The notes under the pieces are model-generated. The model was not told where the DNA came from. It was given only the letters and a program-made list of their open reading frames with translations, and did not search any database. Shown piece by piece: positions 31,582 through 44,343 of a DNA stretch of 64,000 bases. Position numbers and translations under genes: made by a program. Source of the stretch: Chrysemys picta bellii (lineage: Eukaryota; Chordata; Testudines; Emydidae); contig NC_088791.1 of assembly GCF_011386835.1 (NCBI RefSeq), forward strand, positions 51,975,498 through 52,039,497. Direction: 5' to 3'. Positions within the stretch are counted from its first letter, which is position 1. Each line of letters opens with the position of its first letter.

Positions 31582-32806
31582 AAGGCTTGGTATTGTCTTA
31601 AGTGTTTGCAAATATTAATTATCTATATTTTTTTCCTTTTTCCCTTTGACTTGCTCTTATTAAGACAGAATTGTGAGAGAGGTGTAGCATGATAAATACT
31701 ATAGTATTAGTTACAAATAGGGCTGAACCAAAACCCTGAATTTTGGGAAAGTTTGACTCTGCTGCCTATATCTGCTATAGATAAGAGGCTGTTGATAAGT
31801 GAATATAATATGTTGAAGAAATAGCTGATGATTTAGTTATTCTATATTTGAACTATAAAAGCGAGACAAACAAATGACTATAGAAGGAATATATTTAATA
31901 ACTAGCTGTTCAGAAGATATTTCAATATACTTAATATGAATAAAGGAAAAGATTGAGAGGTGGGGAATACAAGCAATATGTATCTCACTGGTATAGATTA
32001 ATATTTGAAAACATCCGCCCTCAATTCAGTTTCTAAATTCTAAAAATGATGGAGGAAACACCTTGTAGAATGATTTATGGCCATGCTTATACTATTATCA
32101 GTGGAAAAACAATGCAATTTACAACAGTTGTGTTGAAATATTTATATTTACAGAAAGGAGATCATTTTTACTGCCTATATTCAAAGATGTGTCGCCTCTG
32201 CTTAAGGATTAGTATAGACTTTTTCTGGGAGGCACAATACCTGTTAATACGATAGTGCTTTAGATGACAAGTAAAGTCCATTGCAATTGTGGTTTTTTTT
32301 TTTTTAATTTATAGACCATGATAAAAAGAGCATTAAATTGTACTCTCTGCGGTCATATTATTTATTTATCATCATTCCTTAAATAAAATACACACAGTGA
32401 GGTTCAAGTACTCTACATGAGATTAAATAGTCTTCACTAAATAATATATAAAAGAGAAAATTGTACAGAAACTCTTCTGGGAAAATTAACTTTCTCTTTT
32501 TCAGTCTTAGAATATTAGTATTTGAAGAGCCGCATTATATTTGTTGCTGTTGGTTAATGTAATGTGACTATCAACAAAATGCTGCTGAATTTGAATATTA
32601 AGAGTTGCTGTAACTGAGAAGGGTGGAATTTCATACTGTAGATGCAAATTTATATGTTGTGTGGACTTACATTATCAGTTGGAATTCTAGGGTCTATGTC
32701 ATTATGAACCTAGTGAAGGTCCCTGGTACTAGATCCTTGTTGCCATGTGCAAAATGGCTGCAATTTTAGTTATGGGCCCAATGCATAAAGAGCCAAAAAG
32801 CTGATG
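31582..32806. other. AT-rich DNA, nothing recognised
   Basis: No recognisable feature. Confidence 0.5.
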
Positions 32807-32814
32807 GTGCTGGC

Positions 32815-33334
32815 CTAAAGTTCCCTCTAAGCTGTGCAGCCATGCAGCTGCCTATTAAGCCCGGCGCAGGGGCTCAGGGCTATGGCGGGGAGAGATGCCT
32901 CTTCCCCAGCACAGACCTGCAGTGGCGGGGAGAGGCACCTAATAGCTCCATCATGGACCTGGCACGAACTTGCTGCAGACGGGAGAGGCGCCTCTCCCCC
33001 GCCCCCAGCCTAGGTGCTGCTGCGGGGAGAGGAGCTAGAGGGAGTCCTCTCTTCCTGCCGTAGCCCCTGGCAGCCTGCACCCCAAACCTCTCATCCCCAG
33101 CCCCACCCCAGAGCCTGCACTCCCAGCCAGAGCCCTTCCCTACCCACATACCCCAAGCCTCTGCCCCAGCCCTGAGCCCCTCATCCCTGCCCCCCCCCCA
33201 ATCCTCTGCCCAAGCCCTGAGCCCTCCTCCCACACTCCGAACCCTTCACGTGTGACAGACACATCACCTCCATATTGGTGCATATAACAAAATTCATTCC
33301 GCACATGCGTGGGAAAAATTAGAGGGAACATTGG
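32815..33334. mobile_element. hAT-type MITE, 520 bp
   Basis: CTAAAGTTCCCTCTAA on the left and TTAGAGGGAACATTGG on the right are imperfect inverted ends. Flanking GTGCTGGC (32807-32814) and CTGCTGGC (33335-33342) match at 7 of 8 positions. The GC-rich interior creates long chance frames on both strands. Confidence 0.75.
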
Positions 33335-33342
33335 CTGCTGGC

Positions 33343-35109
33343 TAGGTAGAGAATGTGACCAGATGGTGAGAGTTTGCAGATTTAGTGGAGAATCTCCTGC
33401 CAATGGCAACTCCGCTGTGATTAAAGTTGTCTTCCTTTGCCTCAGTAGACAACCCAGGGAGGACAGGTACAGACCCCTACATTCCCTTTGCAGGTGTGAC
33501 TCTCTCCTGCAGTACAAGGGGCTTTGATGCTCACAGGAGGTATACTTTACAGCATATACCTCCCTGCCTGATTTTTGTTGAGTTTGTATCTCTGTCTTTA
33601 TCATTATCATTTAGAAATCATTAACAGGATTAAGTAAATTTTTAAATAGTAAAAAAAAAAAAAAAAAAAAGGGACAGATTCTCATTCTTTTTTTTTTATT
33701 TCCTACTTGAAAATGTCTGGATGGGGAGAGCCTTATGCTTATCACAAGTTTATCACATGCAATAAGATACAAAAATAAATTGATAAAACCAGAAAGAGGA
33801 ATTATACAGATTGACTGTCCATGTCTCTTGGATAAGCATGCACAGTGCTTAGGTTTGTGTAAATAAATATTTAGGAGAATCTGAAGCTCTGACCCTTCAC
33901 GGTGTTCTGTTTTGGGTGGGATTCTGCACTTGCGTAGTATAGCTTGCAAGACTGGGGCCAAAATTTGCATGTAGAGATTATCTGGGATTTGTACTTAAAA
34001 ATAGAGTTAAAGATTTTCAAGCATTTTAATTAGATTGTTAAATTGTACTTAGTAGAGTAACCCTGATTTATAAGGTAAATAATATGTATTTTAGTACCTT
34101 TGCTTTGTAAAGATACCTGTTGTCATTGTCTGTTTATATGTGTAGAAAAATTAAAAGATATGTATTTTTTGTTCCCCAATTTAATTTTAACAGCTTGTGT
34201 GGTTATAATTCACTGGATCATTCTGTTTTAGCTCATGGTATTATTAACCTGCTAGCATGTAACAGCTCAGAAAAAGATGTTAGATTATCAAATTAATCTG
34301 GCTACTGCACAAATATTAAATCCACATACTTAAAATCCTTATGAAATTTTCATTAAACAAAATTAGTATGAGTTCCACACTTTTAAACGAGATAGTAAGT
34401 TTGCTTTTAATTGTTTGGTTTTAATACTCAAAGGCACTAATCCACATTATGACCTAATGGGTTGTGAAAATGTATAAGAGGCATAAGAAAGTCTTTGAAA
34501 CCAGCAATGTCTGTTTTGCTGGTTTTTAAATTGAATGTGTGAAAACCAACAACAACAAATGCTTTTATTCATTTATTTTTTGCTATATTTCTCCAGGACT
34601 AAGATTTGTACAAAATAACAAGCATAGCCTGGAGATTATTGCTATGGTCAAAGTATGTAAATCTAAAAATGGGGACATTAGAACTGAGAAAAAGCTATTT
34701 GAAATAACAAAGGCTTCCTATTGTTTTTTTCAGCATTCTAGCACTATGTGTATCATTAGCTCATCTGAAGCTTTTGTCTAACATTCGAAGATCTGTCAGT
34801 TTCCTTCCAACACAGAATAGCTTCTGCTTTTAAAAACAGTAAGATATCTACATGGTTGGGGTAGGATAATGAAACAATCAATCTTGTTCCATATATTTAC
34901 ATACAAAATTGTAAATACCTCATAATAACCAACCTCATGGGATGCCCTGTTGGTTAAATACAATATATACATACACTTTAGATATTCAGAATCATAATGG
35001 AAAAAGTTCATTTTATAATACAGTAATTAAAAAAAAATTCCCTGATGGTATAAACCATTTTTTACCTAACATTGTCCATCTATACTGGAAGAAGGACAGG
35101 AGACACTGG
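33343..35109. other. AT-rich DNA with a poly(A) tract
   Basis: An A run of about 20 lies at 33650-33670 and a T run at about 33688-33698. Nothing else recognised. Confidence 0.5.
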
Positions 35110-35639
35110 ATGTGGTTTAATTAGGCTGCAACTTTATTATTAAGTGTCTGGGAGTACACGGTAGGTAAAAGTGTACAGTGCAGGTAACCCCAGGATCTTT
35201 TCAATATCTACCCAGGGGGCTTCTGTCAGCCTCCCATCCTTTCCATCCTGATCCCCAGCCAATCTGCTGCTGGGATTTTACCATCTCCCTCCCTCCCCCC
35301 CCCTCCAAATGAGGGTAAAGATGGATTATAATGGGGGGGATTGGTTCCCTGCTGTGCTAGTCATAAGAGCCCCGAATCCCCCCCCTATTTCTGCTCCTTT
35401 AACAAACAGCTCCTTAAAATCCTTTACCAAACCATTTATCTGATCACTGTATTCCTTCCCTGTGGAGTACGTGCACTGGGCATCTGCCACTAGGAGGTGC
35501 CAGCAATTAGTTTGGCTGCCTCCCTCACATACCCAGCTGAGTTCCCAGACATCTACTAATGTGCCCTTTAATATTGGTCAAAAATGTGTCAGCCCCCAAG
35601 TCTGATAGGTGAACCCCATCCTCCCTGAATAATTCTAGT

Positions 35640-36125
35640 GCCCTATATGATGTCAGGTTGTGAAATTACCAACCTCCCTATGACCCCCATGAATTTGGCC
35701 ATCTCTCTATTCACATACATCCTAGCCTTGTCAACCCATGGGGGCTTCACAGCTCCCCCCCACACCCTGTGTCACAGTATGTCCAATCATACAACTTTTA
35801 CTCCTGGGAAAAGTTCCAAGTCCCTCTTAGCTCTAAGCATTAACGCTGCCCTTTACACATTCCCAAATGATCACTCCCCAAGGGGCACACAATTATATTT
35901 CACAGGCCCCCACAGCATACAGAAGGAGCATGAGCTTGTCTCAGAATGTGCCCCTCCGTCTGTGCCAGCTCAGGATTGATTCCTCATCAAACTCCAGCTG
36001 CAAACCGTCAGACATCCTGGAAGCCTGCCTGCACATATAGGAAACAATACTGTGCCTGCAGATCCAGACCACCATCTGACTGGCCCATCTTCCCTTATCT
36101 GGAATGAAAACACAATGGAAAATTA
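35640..36125 (-). pseudogene. SGNH-hydrolase-like domain of the Ngaro relic
   Basis: After the recombinase, the minus strand reads VVWICRHSIVSYMCRQASRM and GLQLEFDEESILSW, then in another frame KARMYVNREMAKFMGVIGR. VWICxHSIV corresponds to the block I region of GDSL/SGNH-type esterases carried by vertebrate Ngaro elements; in active relatives that block is G-H-S, and here the Gly is Arg. The later Asp-x-x-His block is not intact. The role of this enzyme in the element is unknown. The call rests on motif memory, so confidence is moderate. Confidence 0.5.
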
Positions 36126-36990
36126 ACTCTGATTTCCCCACCTGAGGTCTCACAAACGTTCTGTGTGCTTCAGAATGCCAATGCCCAATTGCCTGAATTG
36201 TCCTAGCCCCCATCCTGGATGTTGCCACCCCAGTCCTGACTGAGTGGGAACCAAATTCATGAATAGGAAGCCGCAGCCTCAGCAGTCTCCATCTCAACAC
36301 TGTAACAAACTGATAAGTTATGAAGGGACTCTTGTCACCGTGCACAAAGAGGGTCGAATTCTTCCCTTATCTTATCACCATATAAGCCCTTAAAGCCTCT
36401 ACAGGGCAAACCCCAATCTCTCCACCCTCCAGTAAGATTATGGATTCATCACAGCCTCCTTGATCCATCCTTGACTTTCAAAAGTTTAATATAACCACTT
36501 GCCCCTCCGAGTGTGTATCCTGCAGTTCCAAAGCTCTTCCAGATGAATCCCTATAGGATCAGGTACTAACTCATTGATCCTAAAAGTTCCAAAAAATGCT
36601 GTCCTGAACAAGGTCACCTCCTGTCCACAACAACAGTGATCTTGTGCAGATCTTGGAGAACCTATAAGCTTATTAACTGTGATGGGCCGATGTGTATCCT
36701 CACTGGCGACAGTGCTTTGTGACCACCCTGTAAGAAACCTTCAAACTAAGACACTGCTGTAGGGATCTGAGTAACTGTTCAACCTACTGACAAATGTAAG
36801 GGCCGAGAAGCAATTGGAGCTAGTTGAGAACAAGACGGCAGTTGTCAGATTGCTAATGACACCATGTACTGCAGCACACATTCCTCTGTGCCATATGGGT
36901 GGCTGGAGTTCCAGATCCTGAAATTGCACAAAATCATTAGCACTTTTTTCATAGCTCCACAACGTACACTGAGCCAGCGACCTCTGCACT
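36126..36990 (-). pseudogene. Tyrosine recombinase of the Ngaro relic
   Basis: The N-terminal core-binding piece is SLAQCTLWSYEKSANDFVQF (about 36910-36970). The catalytic part is FITYQFVTVLRWRLLRL, then FGSHSVRTGVATSRMGA with the HxxR, then IQAIGHWHSEAHRTFVRP (about 36140-36330). The position normally held by the nucleophilic Tyr before VRP is Phe, so the domain would be inactive even if the frame were whole. Stops and a frameshift lie between the two parts. Confidence 0.65.
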
Positions 36991-36999
36991 ACACTGACA

Positions 37000-38170
37000 A
37001 CCATGCCAAGGTTCCATAGTGCTAGAAGTATCCACTTGGGTTCCTTGCTGGCTTCTGGTGCCAGCTCCTGAAATCTGTCCATCTGACAATGAGACAATGC
37101 ATCTGCTATGCTGTTATGAACCCTGGGCACATGCTTGGAAGAGGAGCACATGTTAAGGCTTAAACATTGTAGCACAAAGGCCCTTAGCAACCTCATGATC
37201 TGGTAATTGATAACGTATCACTACCATGTTGCACCCAAAACATATGCTTTTATTAGCAAACTCCATTCCCCAAATGGCCACTGTAACCAAAATGGGGGAA
37301 AAATTCCAGAAATGTCATGCTCCACAGTATTCTTTTTTTGCGTCCAGGTGGAGGGCTATTGCTGAATGCACCACTGCCTTGATACAATACCTCAAAATCC
37401 ATCACTCCCAAAGTATCCAAGTGGATTTTTAAATCAGTCTCTAGTAACCATTCCTCTCTTCATAAAGACACACCTCCAAATCTTTCTTCATCTCTCCAGT
37501 AACTCTTATAAAATAGTGATGTCATTCTATGCCTGTGGTTGCCACTGCCAGCCAGGCACTGAGTGCCTGCCCTGAGGCTACCACCCGGCAGACAAAGTTA
37601 AAGTGCCCAATAATAGTGCAGCTCACAAAGTGTAATTCACTTGGTCCCGATACTGCTCCTAATACCGATATCTCTCCCAAAAGCTCCTGAAGCTTATCTT
37701 TAGGGAGTTGCGATATGCCAGCCCTTGTGTCTAGCTTGATCCACAGGTAGGTTAGTGTAGTGGAAAAGTCCCTATGTTTTTTCCTCCACTAGGGTTACCC
37801 CCAATTTTTTAGCAAGGGTCTGAAAGGTGTCTAACAGGTTAACACACTCATCCAACTTTACCCTACCCGTGAACAAAAAATCATCTAAATAATACACTAC
37901 TTACCGTAATCCAGATTACCACATTAATGCCCAGTGTAGCAATGTACTAAGTTTTTGAAATGCAGACCAGGATATTGCACATTCCATGGGCATAGCTTTA
38001 TCAAAATAAAATTGTCCCTAGAAAAAGAAATCCAAAAAATTCAAGTCCAACGGATGCACTGGCAGCAGTCAAAAAGCAGACTAGATATCACACTCAGACA
38101 TCATTTCCCCTGGACCACAAGACCTAATTACCAGATGGCCTCATCAATAGAGGAATAGCCTACAGAACAC
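37000..38170 (-). pseudogene. Reverse transcriptase / RNase H of the Ngaro relic
   Basis: Reading the minus strand, VVYYLDDFLFTGRVKLDEC leads to LLDTFQTLAKKLGVTLVEEK, then a stop. SGAFGRDIGI with LGHFNFVCRVVASGQA follows in shifted frames, and the RNase H end is HVPRVHNSIADALSHCQMD. The catalytic YLDD survives. The N-terminal RT blocks are missing or unreadable beyond about 38100. Confidence 0.65.
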
Positions 38171-38544
38171 AAAGCTCGGTCTATTCCATCGGCAACTAAG
38201 CTACCCCATGGGTATAACAGATGATGAATTAATCAATATTCACTCACATTGCCAAGGCAACCTTAATTCAGCCCTCTTGTGTGTATGCTTTAAGATATAG
38301 TCTCTAATTACATGATTAATTGCTATTTTTTCCATGGGACCCCTGCCTTATCCATTGCATAAGACGGATGGTGCTGACTGAATGGGCAATTATTTCTTTC
38401 TTTTTAGGCTCATCGTTCAGTGTGTGACCACACACCTCATTTACTACACGCCATCCAAACTCTGCACTGAATACAGAATTATTAATGTTCTCATGGGCTT
38501 TAATGTGTGCTCTCATTGTAGCACTGAGCGATTCACAAACAATT

Positions 38545-38640
38545 AATGGATTTATCTTCACAACCTCCCTGTGACGTAAGGATGTACTATTGTCCCCATA
38601 TTACAGATGGGGAACTGAGGCACAGCTATTAAAGCAATTG
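38545..38640 (+). repeat. L3/MIR-type 3' tail relic
   Basis: ATCTTCACAACCTCCCTGTG, then ATTGTCCCCATATTACAG and ATGGGGAACTGAGGCACAG match the conserved tail of old amniote L3/MIR-type repeats, plus orientation. Confidence 0.6.
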
Positions 38641-39135
38641 TCAAAGATGGCCACTAATTTTGAGTGTCTAAATGGTACTTGGTTCAGGAAGAACATTGAT
38701 AGGAATTTACCAGTTTCTCCCTGGCTGGCAACTCTCATGACACAATGACAGTTAAAACAGGAGTTTTTTCTCTCTCCTCTCTGGTGAGCAAAATGAAAAA
38801 AAATCCCGTCCAAATTCCAGGTGCTTTTTTTTGCCACCACCCCGCCTCCCCCTACCCCTTTTTAAATCCCAGAGCTGGCTCAGAGCTGTCTGTCTCATGA
38901 GCACCAGCACTAAAAAGGCTTGGAACTCCTAAAGATGGCATTGGCCTGAATGCTGAGATGGAAGATCCAAGTAGTTGCAAACTGTGGAGTTATTTGCATA
39001 AATCTCTTCTCTTTTCTCTACTCAGTTCTGTAACTCTTTCTAGTGGAGACGCAATTTTGTTGGGCTCTTTGTTTCCAAGAGGCAGGCTGATCATTGCCTT
39101 CATAGGTCAACCTGCTACACAAAGCCAGTAAAGAT
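38641..39135. other. Nothing recognised
   Basis: Mixed-composition DNA with T-rich and C-rich patches, no motif-bearing frame. Confidence 0.45.
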
Positions 39136-39139
39136 ATGC

Positions 39140-40370
39140 TTGTGCTAATTGGAAGGCCAGAGATGCATCGTGTTTTATAACTGACATCCTGGCCTTCATA
39201 GATCTCACAAAGGTTTTAACCTGCTCATCAGAAAGGGTGTTTTCCAAGTGCTAGAGAGAATTGGTTGCCCCCCAGTCCTTCTCAGTCTAATTTGATTATT
39301 TCATGATGGTATGAAGGCTACAGTCCAATATGATGGTGATCAGCTTGACAGCTTTGAAATCTGCAATGGTGTCAAACACTCATGTGTTTTGGCACCAGCA
39401 CTCTTCAGTATATTCTTCTGTCTGATGCTTTGTCATGCTTTATCATCTAGCACTGAATGTGTACATCTCCATACAACAACAGATGCAGAAAATTTCAACA
39501 TTGCCTGTCTAAGAACAAAAAGCACATCAAACACTTGGTGATAGGAGAACTTCTTTTTAACAATGACACAGTGCTCGTTGCACACAGTAAAGAGGAGCTC
39601 CAGCAACTTTGCAATTGCTTTGCACTAGATTGTGATGAATTTGGACTATCCATCAGTCTAAAAAGGATGCCAATTATGGCACAAGGTGTGTTGACTGCAC
39701 CAGAAGTTTCAATAGCTAATGCCACACCAGAAGTTATACACAAGTTCTTCTATCTAGTATCAACTGTATCAGATAACTTATTTCTTTATGACAAGCTTAG
39801 TTCTCACGTGGGCAGGCAGCTGCCACATTTAGCTAACTGACCAAATCTGTATGGGATAACAGGAAGTGAATATTGAACACCAAGATATAGGTCTACAAGA
39901 CATGTTCTGAACATGCTGCTGTGTGGGGGCGAGACCTGGACTGCGTACAGCAGAGTCGAGAGAAAGCTAAACACCTTCCACACCCAGTGTCTTCATCATA
40001 TTCTAAATGTCGAGTGGGAAACCAAAGTTCCTGACACTGAAGCACTTGAGAAAACAAAATTGCGGAGTCTAACCACTATTCTCAACAACAGATGTCTCCA
40101 TTGGCTTGGTCACAGATGGACACATTCCAAAAGATTTCCTGTACAGAGAACTTTCAGATGCCCTAAGGCCATTGAGATGACTCTGTCTCAGGTGTAAGGA
40201 CGTTTGCAAGAGGTACTTGAAAACTTTTAACATTGACACCGCAAGCTGGGAAGATGCAGCTAGCAACAGCTATGGTGGAGGGCTGTGCTACACCAGGGAG
40301 TCTGAGGCTGAAGAGAGGTGGTTGAGAGAAAGGAAAGCAAAGAGAGTAAAGAGGAAAATGCGGTAAGCCT
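39140..40370 (+). mobile_element. Second decayed LINE reverse transcriptase
   Basis: RT blocks in order: FIDLTKAFNLV-type sequence at about 39195; HDGMKATVQYDGDQLDSFE and CNGVKHSCVLAPALFSIFF (39303-39420); a ruined catalytic block ELLFNNDTVLVAHSKEELQQ in place of LLFADD (about 39547-39605); CDEFGLSISLKRM; then the C-terminal domain LLCGGETWTAYSRVERKLNT, CLHHILNVEWETKVPDTE and NNRCLHWLGH (39913-40110). It resembles the group with an ETW-type and WLGH-type C-terminus, unlike CR1. Frameshifts split it into at least three frames. The catalytic FADD is lost. Confidence 0.75.
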
Positions 40371-40379
40371 TAAGCACTA

Positions 40380-42273
40380 GTAGTGTGATGGCGTCATCCT
40401 CTGGCCCTGTATTTAATGCCTGCACTATTTATGGCAAGAACTGTCACTGGGAATTGGCTTTCTAGACACTTGAAAGGTGCAGCATAGTAAGTGAACTGCT
40501 TTGGCACTTACCCCATCGTTTTTCCAGATGGACAGTTGTGTAGCCCCAGAAATTTTGCAATGCACTGATTTCAGCAATTGAATAATGAGCAGTATCTAGT
40601 TTACTGAAAGCAGAATAACTGAATTTTTCTAATTTGGTTTCCATTTCTGTTTAAATTTAATTGAAATTGCAATAACTACAAGATATCTAGAATATTTCAG
40701 GATATATACATGTACTCAAAGACAAAATATTTATTATATAATATGGATTAAATCCCAAACCATTAATGTACATTATTGCTGTGCCAAAATTATTTGATGC
40801 ATATAATGCTTCTAAAGCAAAATTCAATAAATGCTGTAATCTCCTTGGAATGGCATTTGAAAAACTCATAAATGTAGAGTACACAGTTAAGTCAGTGAAT
40901 TCAAATTAATGAAATGGCTTCCCACACAAGCACCATAGTAATTTACATATTAATTTCCGCTAATTTTTTTTAGGGATGTAACAGACTTGTACTAGTCATA
41001 TTCGATAAAATACAACAGATTGTGAAACAACAAACAGTGAGCAGTTGGGTATGATTTATCTTCTGCTCCATCAGATCCTTATTTTTCCCTGAAAATGCTT
41101 TGTCTATATTATTAATGTCTGACAATTGTTTTATATTTTATGCCCTGAAGCAGAATATGTCTTAATTTTGCATATTGGCTGCTTTCGTAACAAATTACAT
41201 TTATTTTTCATATTCTGACAAACCCAATAAAATAGAAAATAAAGCAAGACGTGTAGAGATGGACACTAATGCTAAGCAGTTATATGTGAGTGGGCAAAAG
41301 ATGTACTTATTTTAGGATGCAGAATGGAAATGTAATTTTCATTGGTTATCATATACTTCCATTCAATACCAAAGTGTTTGTTTTACCCCTGACTTTGGAA
41401 GTTTGTTGGGTCCTACAAATGTGGGGAAAGAATGATGTGGTGCCAGAGTGTAATGTGCTAGCAAGGTGTTTTCTTCAGAAGATAGCTTACCTCAGCTCAT
41501 TTCTAGTAACCTCCTACAGAAGTCAGGTCTCTTGTCAAATAAATTTTCTTGTACAGTACTGCTTGTTTTCTAGGCATTTCTCCAACTGAATGGCGGTATA
41601 GAATAGGTTAAGTTGTATGGGAAAAGTACTTGTGAAACAATAAGTCTGGCTGCATAAAAAATCTCTAGATAATCTGAAATTGCTAAAGCTTTAAAATATC
41701 TATGATTAAAAAATAAAAGTAAATGCTGTGAGCTAAATGTCAAGTAAATGTTTACTTAATGAAAGTCTCAGCATTACATGAACATTCAAGCACTTACTGA
41801 CATGTAATAGCCATCCTCTAGATGTGCAGCACTATATATATATATTTTTTTATTTAGATCTGCACTTCATGGGGGTCGCACAAACTGGGAATCTGAAAAA
41901 GATCCTAGTAATGAAATACCCTGCTTCTCTGCTGATGTGAACCTCTTAGGAGAAGGACATTTCATAAAATGCCCCACACTGAAAAGAGCAATTAGAGGTG
42001 GTATAAACAAATGTTTGGCATTTGTTCATATGACACATGGTGAAAGGTATTTTGAGAGATTGGGAAGAAGATGCAATATGGGTCTGTAAATCCATTTTGT
42101 CCATGAAATGTTCTGTTGGCTTTTGTTTTTCTGGTATCGAATCATTAATAGACTTTTTTTGCCCTTCAGCTCAAAAGATTGTATATCTAATCTCTTTTTA
42201 CTATTTGTCATTTTATAACACATTTTTATTATGAGGCTGTGACTTTTGCATTTCAAACAGAAAATACTTAATA
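40380..42273. other. AT-rich DNA, nothing recognised
   Basis: No recognisable repeat or coding frame. Confidence 0.5.
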
Positions 42274-42649
42274 CATTTTATTAGGGCAGTCAAATTAATC
42301 ACAGTTAACTCACACAATTAACAAAAAAATTAATCGTGATTAATCGCAGCTTTAAACTCACTGTTAAACAATAGAATCTCAATTGAAATGTATTAAATAT
42401 TTTGGAGGCTTTTCTACATTTTCAAATATATTTATTTCAATTACAACACAGAATACAACATGTATAATGCTCGCTTTATATTATTTTTATTAAAAATATT
42501 TGCACTGTAAAAATGATAAACAAAAGAAATAGTGTTTTTCAATTCACCTCATAGTGCAATCTCTTTATCGTGAAAGCACAACTTACAAACGTAGATTTGT
42601 TTTTGAGTGCAGTTATGTAACAAAACAAAACAAAAATAAAACTTTAGAG

Positions 42650-43429
42650 CAGAGGAGGGCAAACTACGGCCCGTAGGGTCGTCCTGCCTGGCCCCTGAGT
42701 TCCCGGCCAGCCACGGCCCCTCCCCTGCTGTCCCCGCTCCCCTGCAGCCTCAGCTCACCATGCCAGCAGAACGGCAGTGTGGCTGGCTCCGGCCGGGCAG
42801 CGTGGCTCAGGGGCAGATTTACAAGTGGACACAGGGGGCCCTGGCATGGGCCCCAACAGCAGGGGGCCCCAGGGCCGGGCACTCGGGCAGCTCAGCACCA
42901 GCGCACTCCCCATGGGGCGGAAGGGGCTGCACTGCGGTGGCAGGTGGACAGTGCGGGAGGCGGGAGCGCGGGGAATGTGGCCAGAGGACTCAGGAGGAGC
43001 ATCAGGTGGCCACACAGCTGGCGTAGAGAAGCGGTGCTTTGAAGGGGAAACCGCTGTTGCTCTCCGGCTGCACAGCTGCCCCTGCTCCTCCTGAGTCCTC
43101 TGCCCATGTTCCCAGGGCCACATTCCGAAAGGGAGTTGGATAGGGGGTGGGGTCCCAGGGGGGCGGGCAGGGGACAGGGAGGGGAGGTTGGATAGGGGGT
43201 GGGGTCCCGGGGGGGCGGTTGAGGTGGGGATCCCGGGAGGGGGCAGTCAGGGGACAAGGAGCAGGGTGGTTGGATGGGACGGGAGTTCTGAGGGGGGCAG
43301 TCAGGGGACGGGAAGTGGGAGGGGGCGGGGGGCAGGCTGTTTGGGGAGGTACAGCCTTCCCTACTCGGCCCTCCATACCGTTTCGCAAACCCGATGTGGC
43401 CCTCGAGCCAAAAAGTTTGCCCACCCCTG
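42650..43429. mobile_element. hAT-type MITE in the left arm, 780 bp
   Basis: Ends CAGAGGAGGGCAAACT and AGTTTGCCCACCCCTG are inverted repeats. The exact 8-bp duplication CTTTAGAG flanks it (42642-42649 and 43430-43437). The interior is extremely GC-rich with two copies of a GTTGGATAGGGGGTGGGGTC unit about 52 bp apart (from about 43135), G-runs, and a possible inner MITE piece at about 42808-42866. Long chance frames on both strands come from composition. Confidence 0.9.
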
Positions 43430-43739
43430 CTTTAGAGCCTACAAGTCCACTCAATCCTACTTCTTGTTCAGCCAATCATGAAGAGCAACAAGTTTGTTTA
43501 CATTTACCAGAGATAATGCTGCCCGCTTCTTATTTACAATGTCACCAGAAAGTGAGAACAGGTGTTTGCATGGCACTTTTGTAGCTGGTATTCCAAGGTA
43601 TTTCCGTGCTGATCTGCTAAACATCAGTACGCCCCTTCATGCTTTGGCCACCATTCCAGAGGACATGCTTCCATGCTGATGACGCTCCTTAAAAAAATTA
43701 TGCGTTAACTAAATTTGTGACTGAACTGCTTGAGGGAGA

Positions 43740-44343
43740 ATTGTATGTCTCCTGCTCTGTGTTTTACCCGCATTCTGCTATATATTTCATGTAATAGCAG
43801 TCTCGGATGATGACCCAGCATGTTCGTTTTAAGAACACTTTCACTGCAGATTTGACAAAACGCAAAGAAGGTACCAATGTGAGATTTCTAAAGATAGCTA
43901 CAGCACTCGACCCAAGATTTAAGCATCTGAAGTGCCTTCCAAAATCTGAGAGGGACAGGTGTAGAGCATGCTTTCAGAAGTCTTAAAAGAGCAACACTCT
44001 GATGCAGAACTACAGAACCCGAAACACCAAAAAAGAAAATTAACCTTCTGCTGGTGGCATCTGACTCAGAACATTCATTGTTCTGAACTGCTTCGGATTG
44101 TAATCGAATAGAACCCATCATCAGCATGGATGCATGTCCTCTGGGATGGTGGTTGAAGCCTGAAGGGACATATGAATCTTTAGCACATCTGGCACGTAAA
44201 TATCTTGCAACGCCAGCTATAACAGTGCCATTAGAATGCCTTTTCACACTTTCAGGTGACATTGTGCAAAAGAAGCGGGCAGCATTATCTCCTGCAAATG
44301 TAAACAAACTTGTTTGTCTGAATGATTGGCTGAACAAGAAGTA
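43740..44343 (+). pseudogene. hAT transposase (ZBED-like), C-terminal relic
   Basis: One frame reads NTFTADLTKRKEGTNVRFLK, then IATALDPRFKHLKCLPKSER (about 43835-43955). After frameshifts the hAT C-terminal dimerisation domain follows at 44126-44343: LAHLARKYLATPAITVPLEC, LFTLSGDIVQKKRAALSPAN, VNKLVCLNDWLNKK and stop. In intact relatives this region reads CERLFS at the LECLFT position, so a conserved Glu-Arg is altered. The N-terminal BED finger and most of the RNase-H-like catalytic core are absent. The left arm carries an inverted, diverged second copy of the hATC end on the minus strand (43438-43685). Confidence 0.8.

Larger units (their letters stand above)
35110..38170 (-). mobile_element. 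Ngaro-like tyrosine-recombinase retrotransposon, decayed
   Basis: The minus strand carries, from high to low coordinates, an RT with an intact VVYYLDDFLFTGR motif (about 37870-37910), an RT/RNase H connection (LGHFNFVCRVVASG), an RNase H tail (NSIADALSHCQMDRFQELAP), a tyrosine recombinase and an SGNH-hydrolase-like domain. This order and these motifs fit the Ngaro branch of DIRS-like elements rather than the DIRS1 type at 4.9-11.2 kb. An AATAAA on the minus strand at about 35132-35137 may mark its 3' end. Multiple frameshifts and stops. Split direct repeats expected of Ngaro were not resolved, so both borders are approximate. Confidence 0.75.

Noticed and set aside
32842..33610. Open frames of 70-156 codons on both strands
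   Set aside because: They lie over the GC-rich MITE at 32815-33334 and have low-complexity composition.
35638..35979. 113-codon plus-strand frame
   Set aside because: It is the antisense shadow of the Ngaro hydrolase/3' region.
42664..43475. Several 70-157-codon open frames on both strands
   Set aside because: They come from stop-poor GC-rich DNA of a MITE and have no motif.
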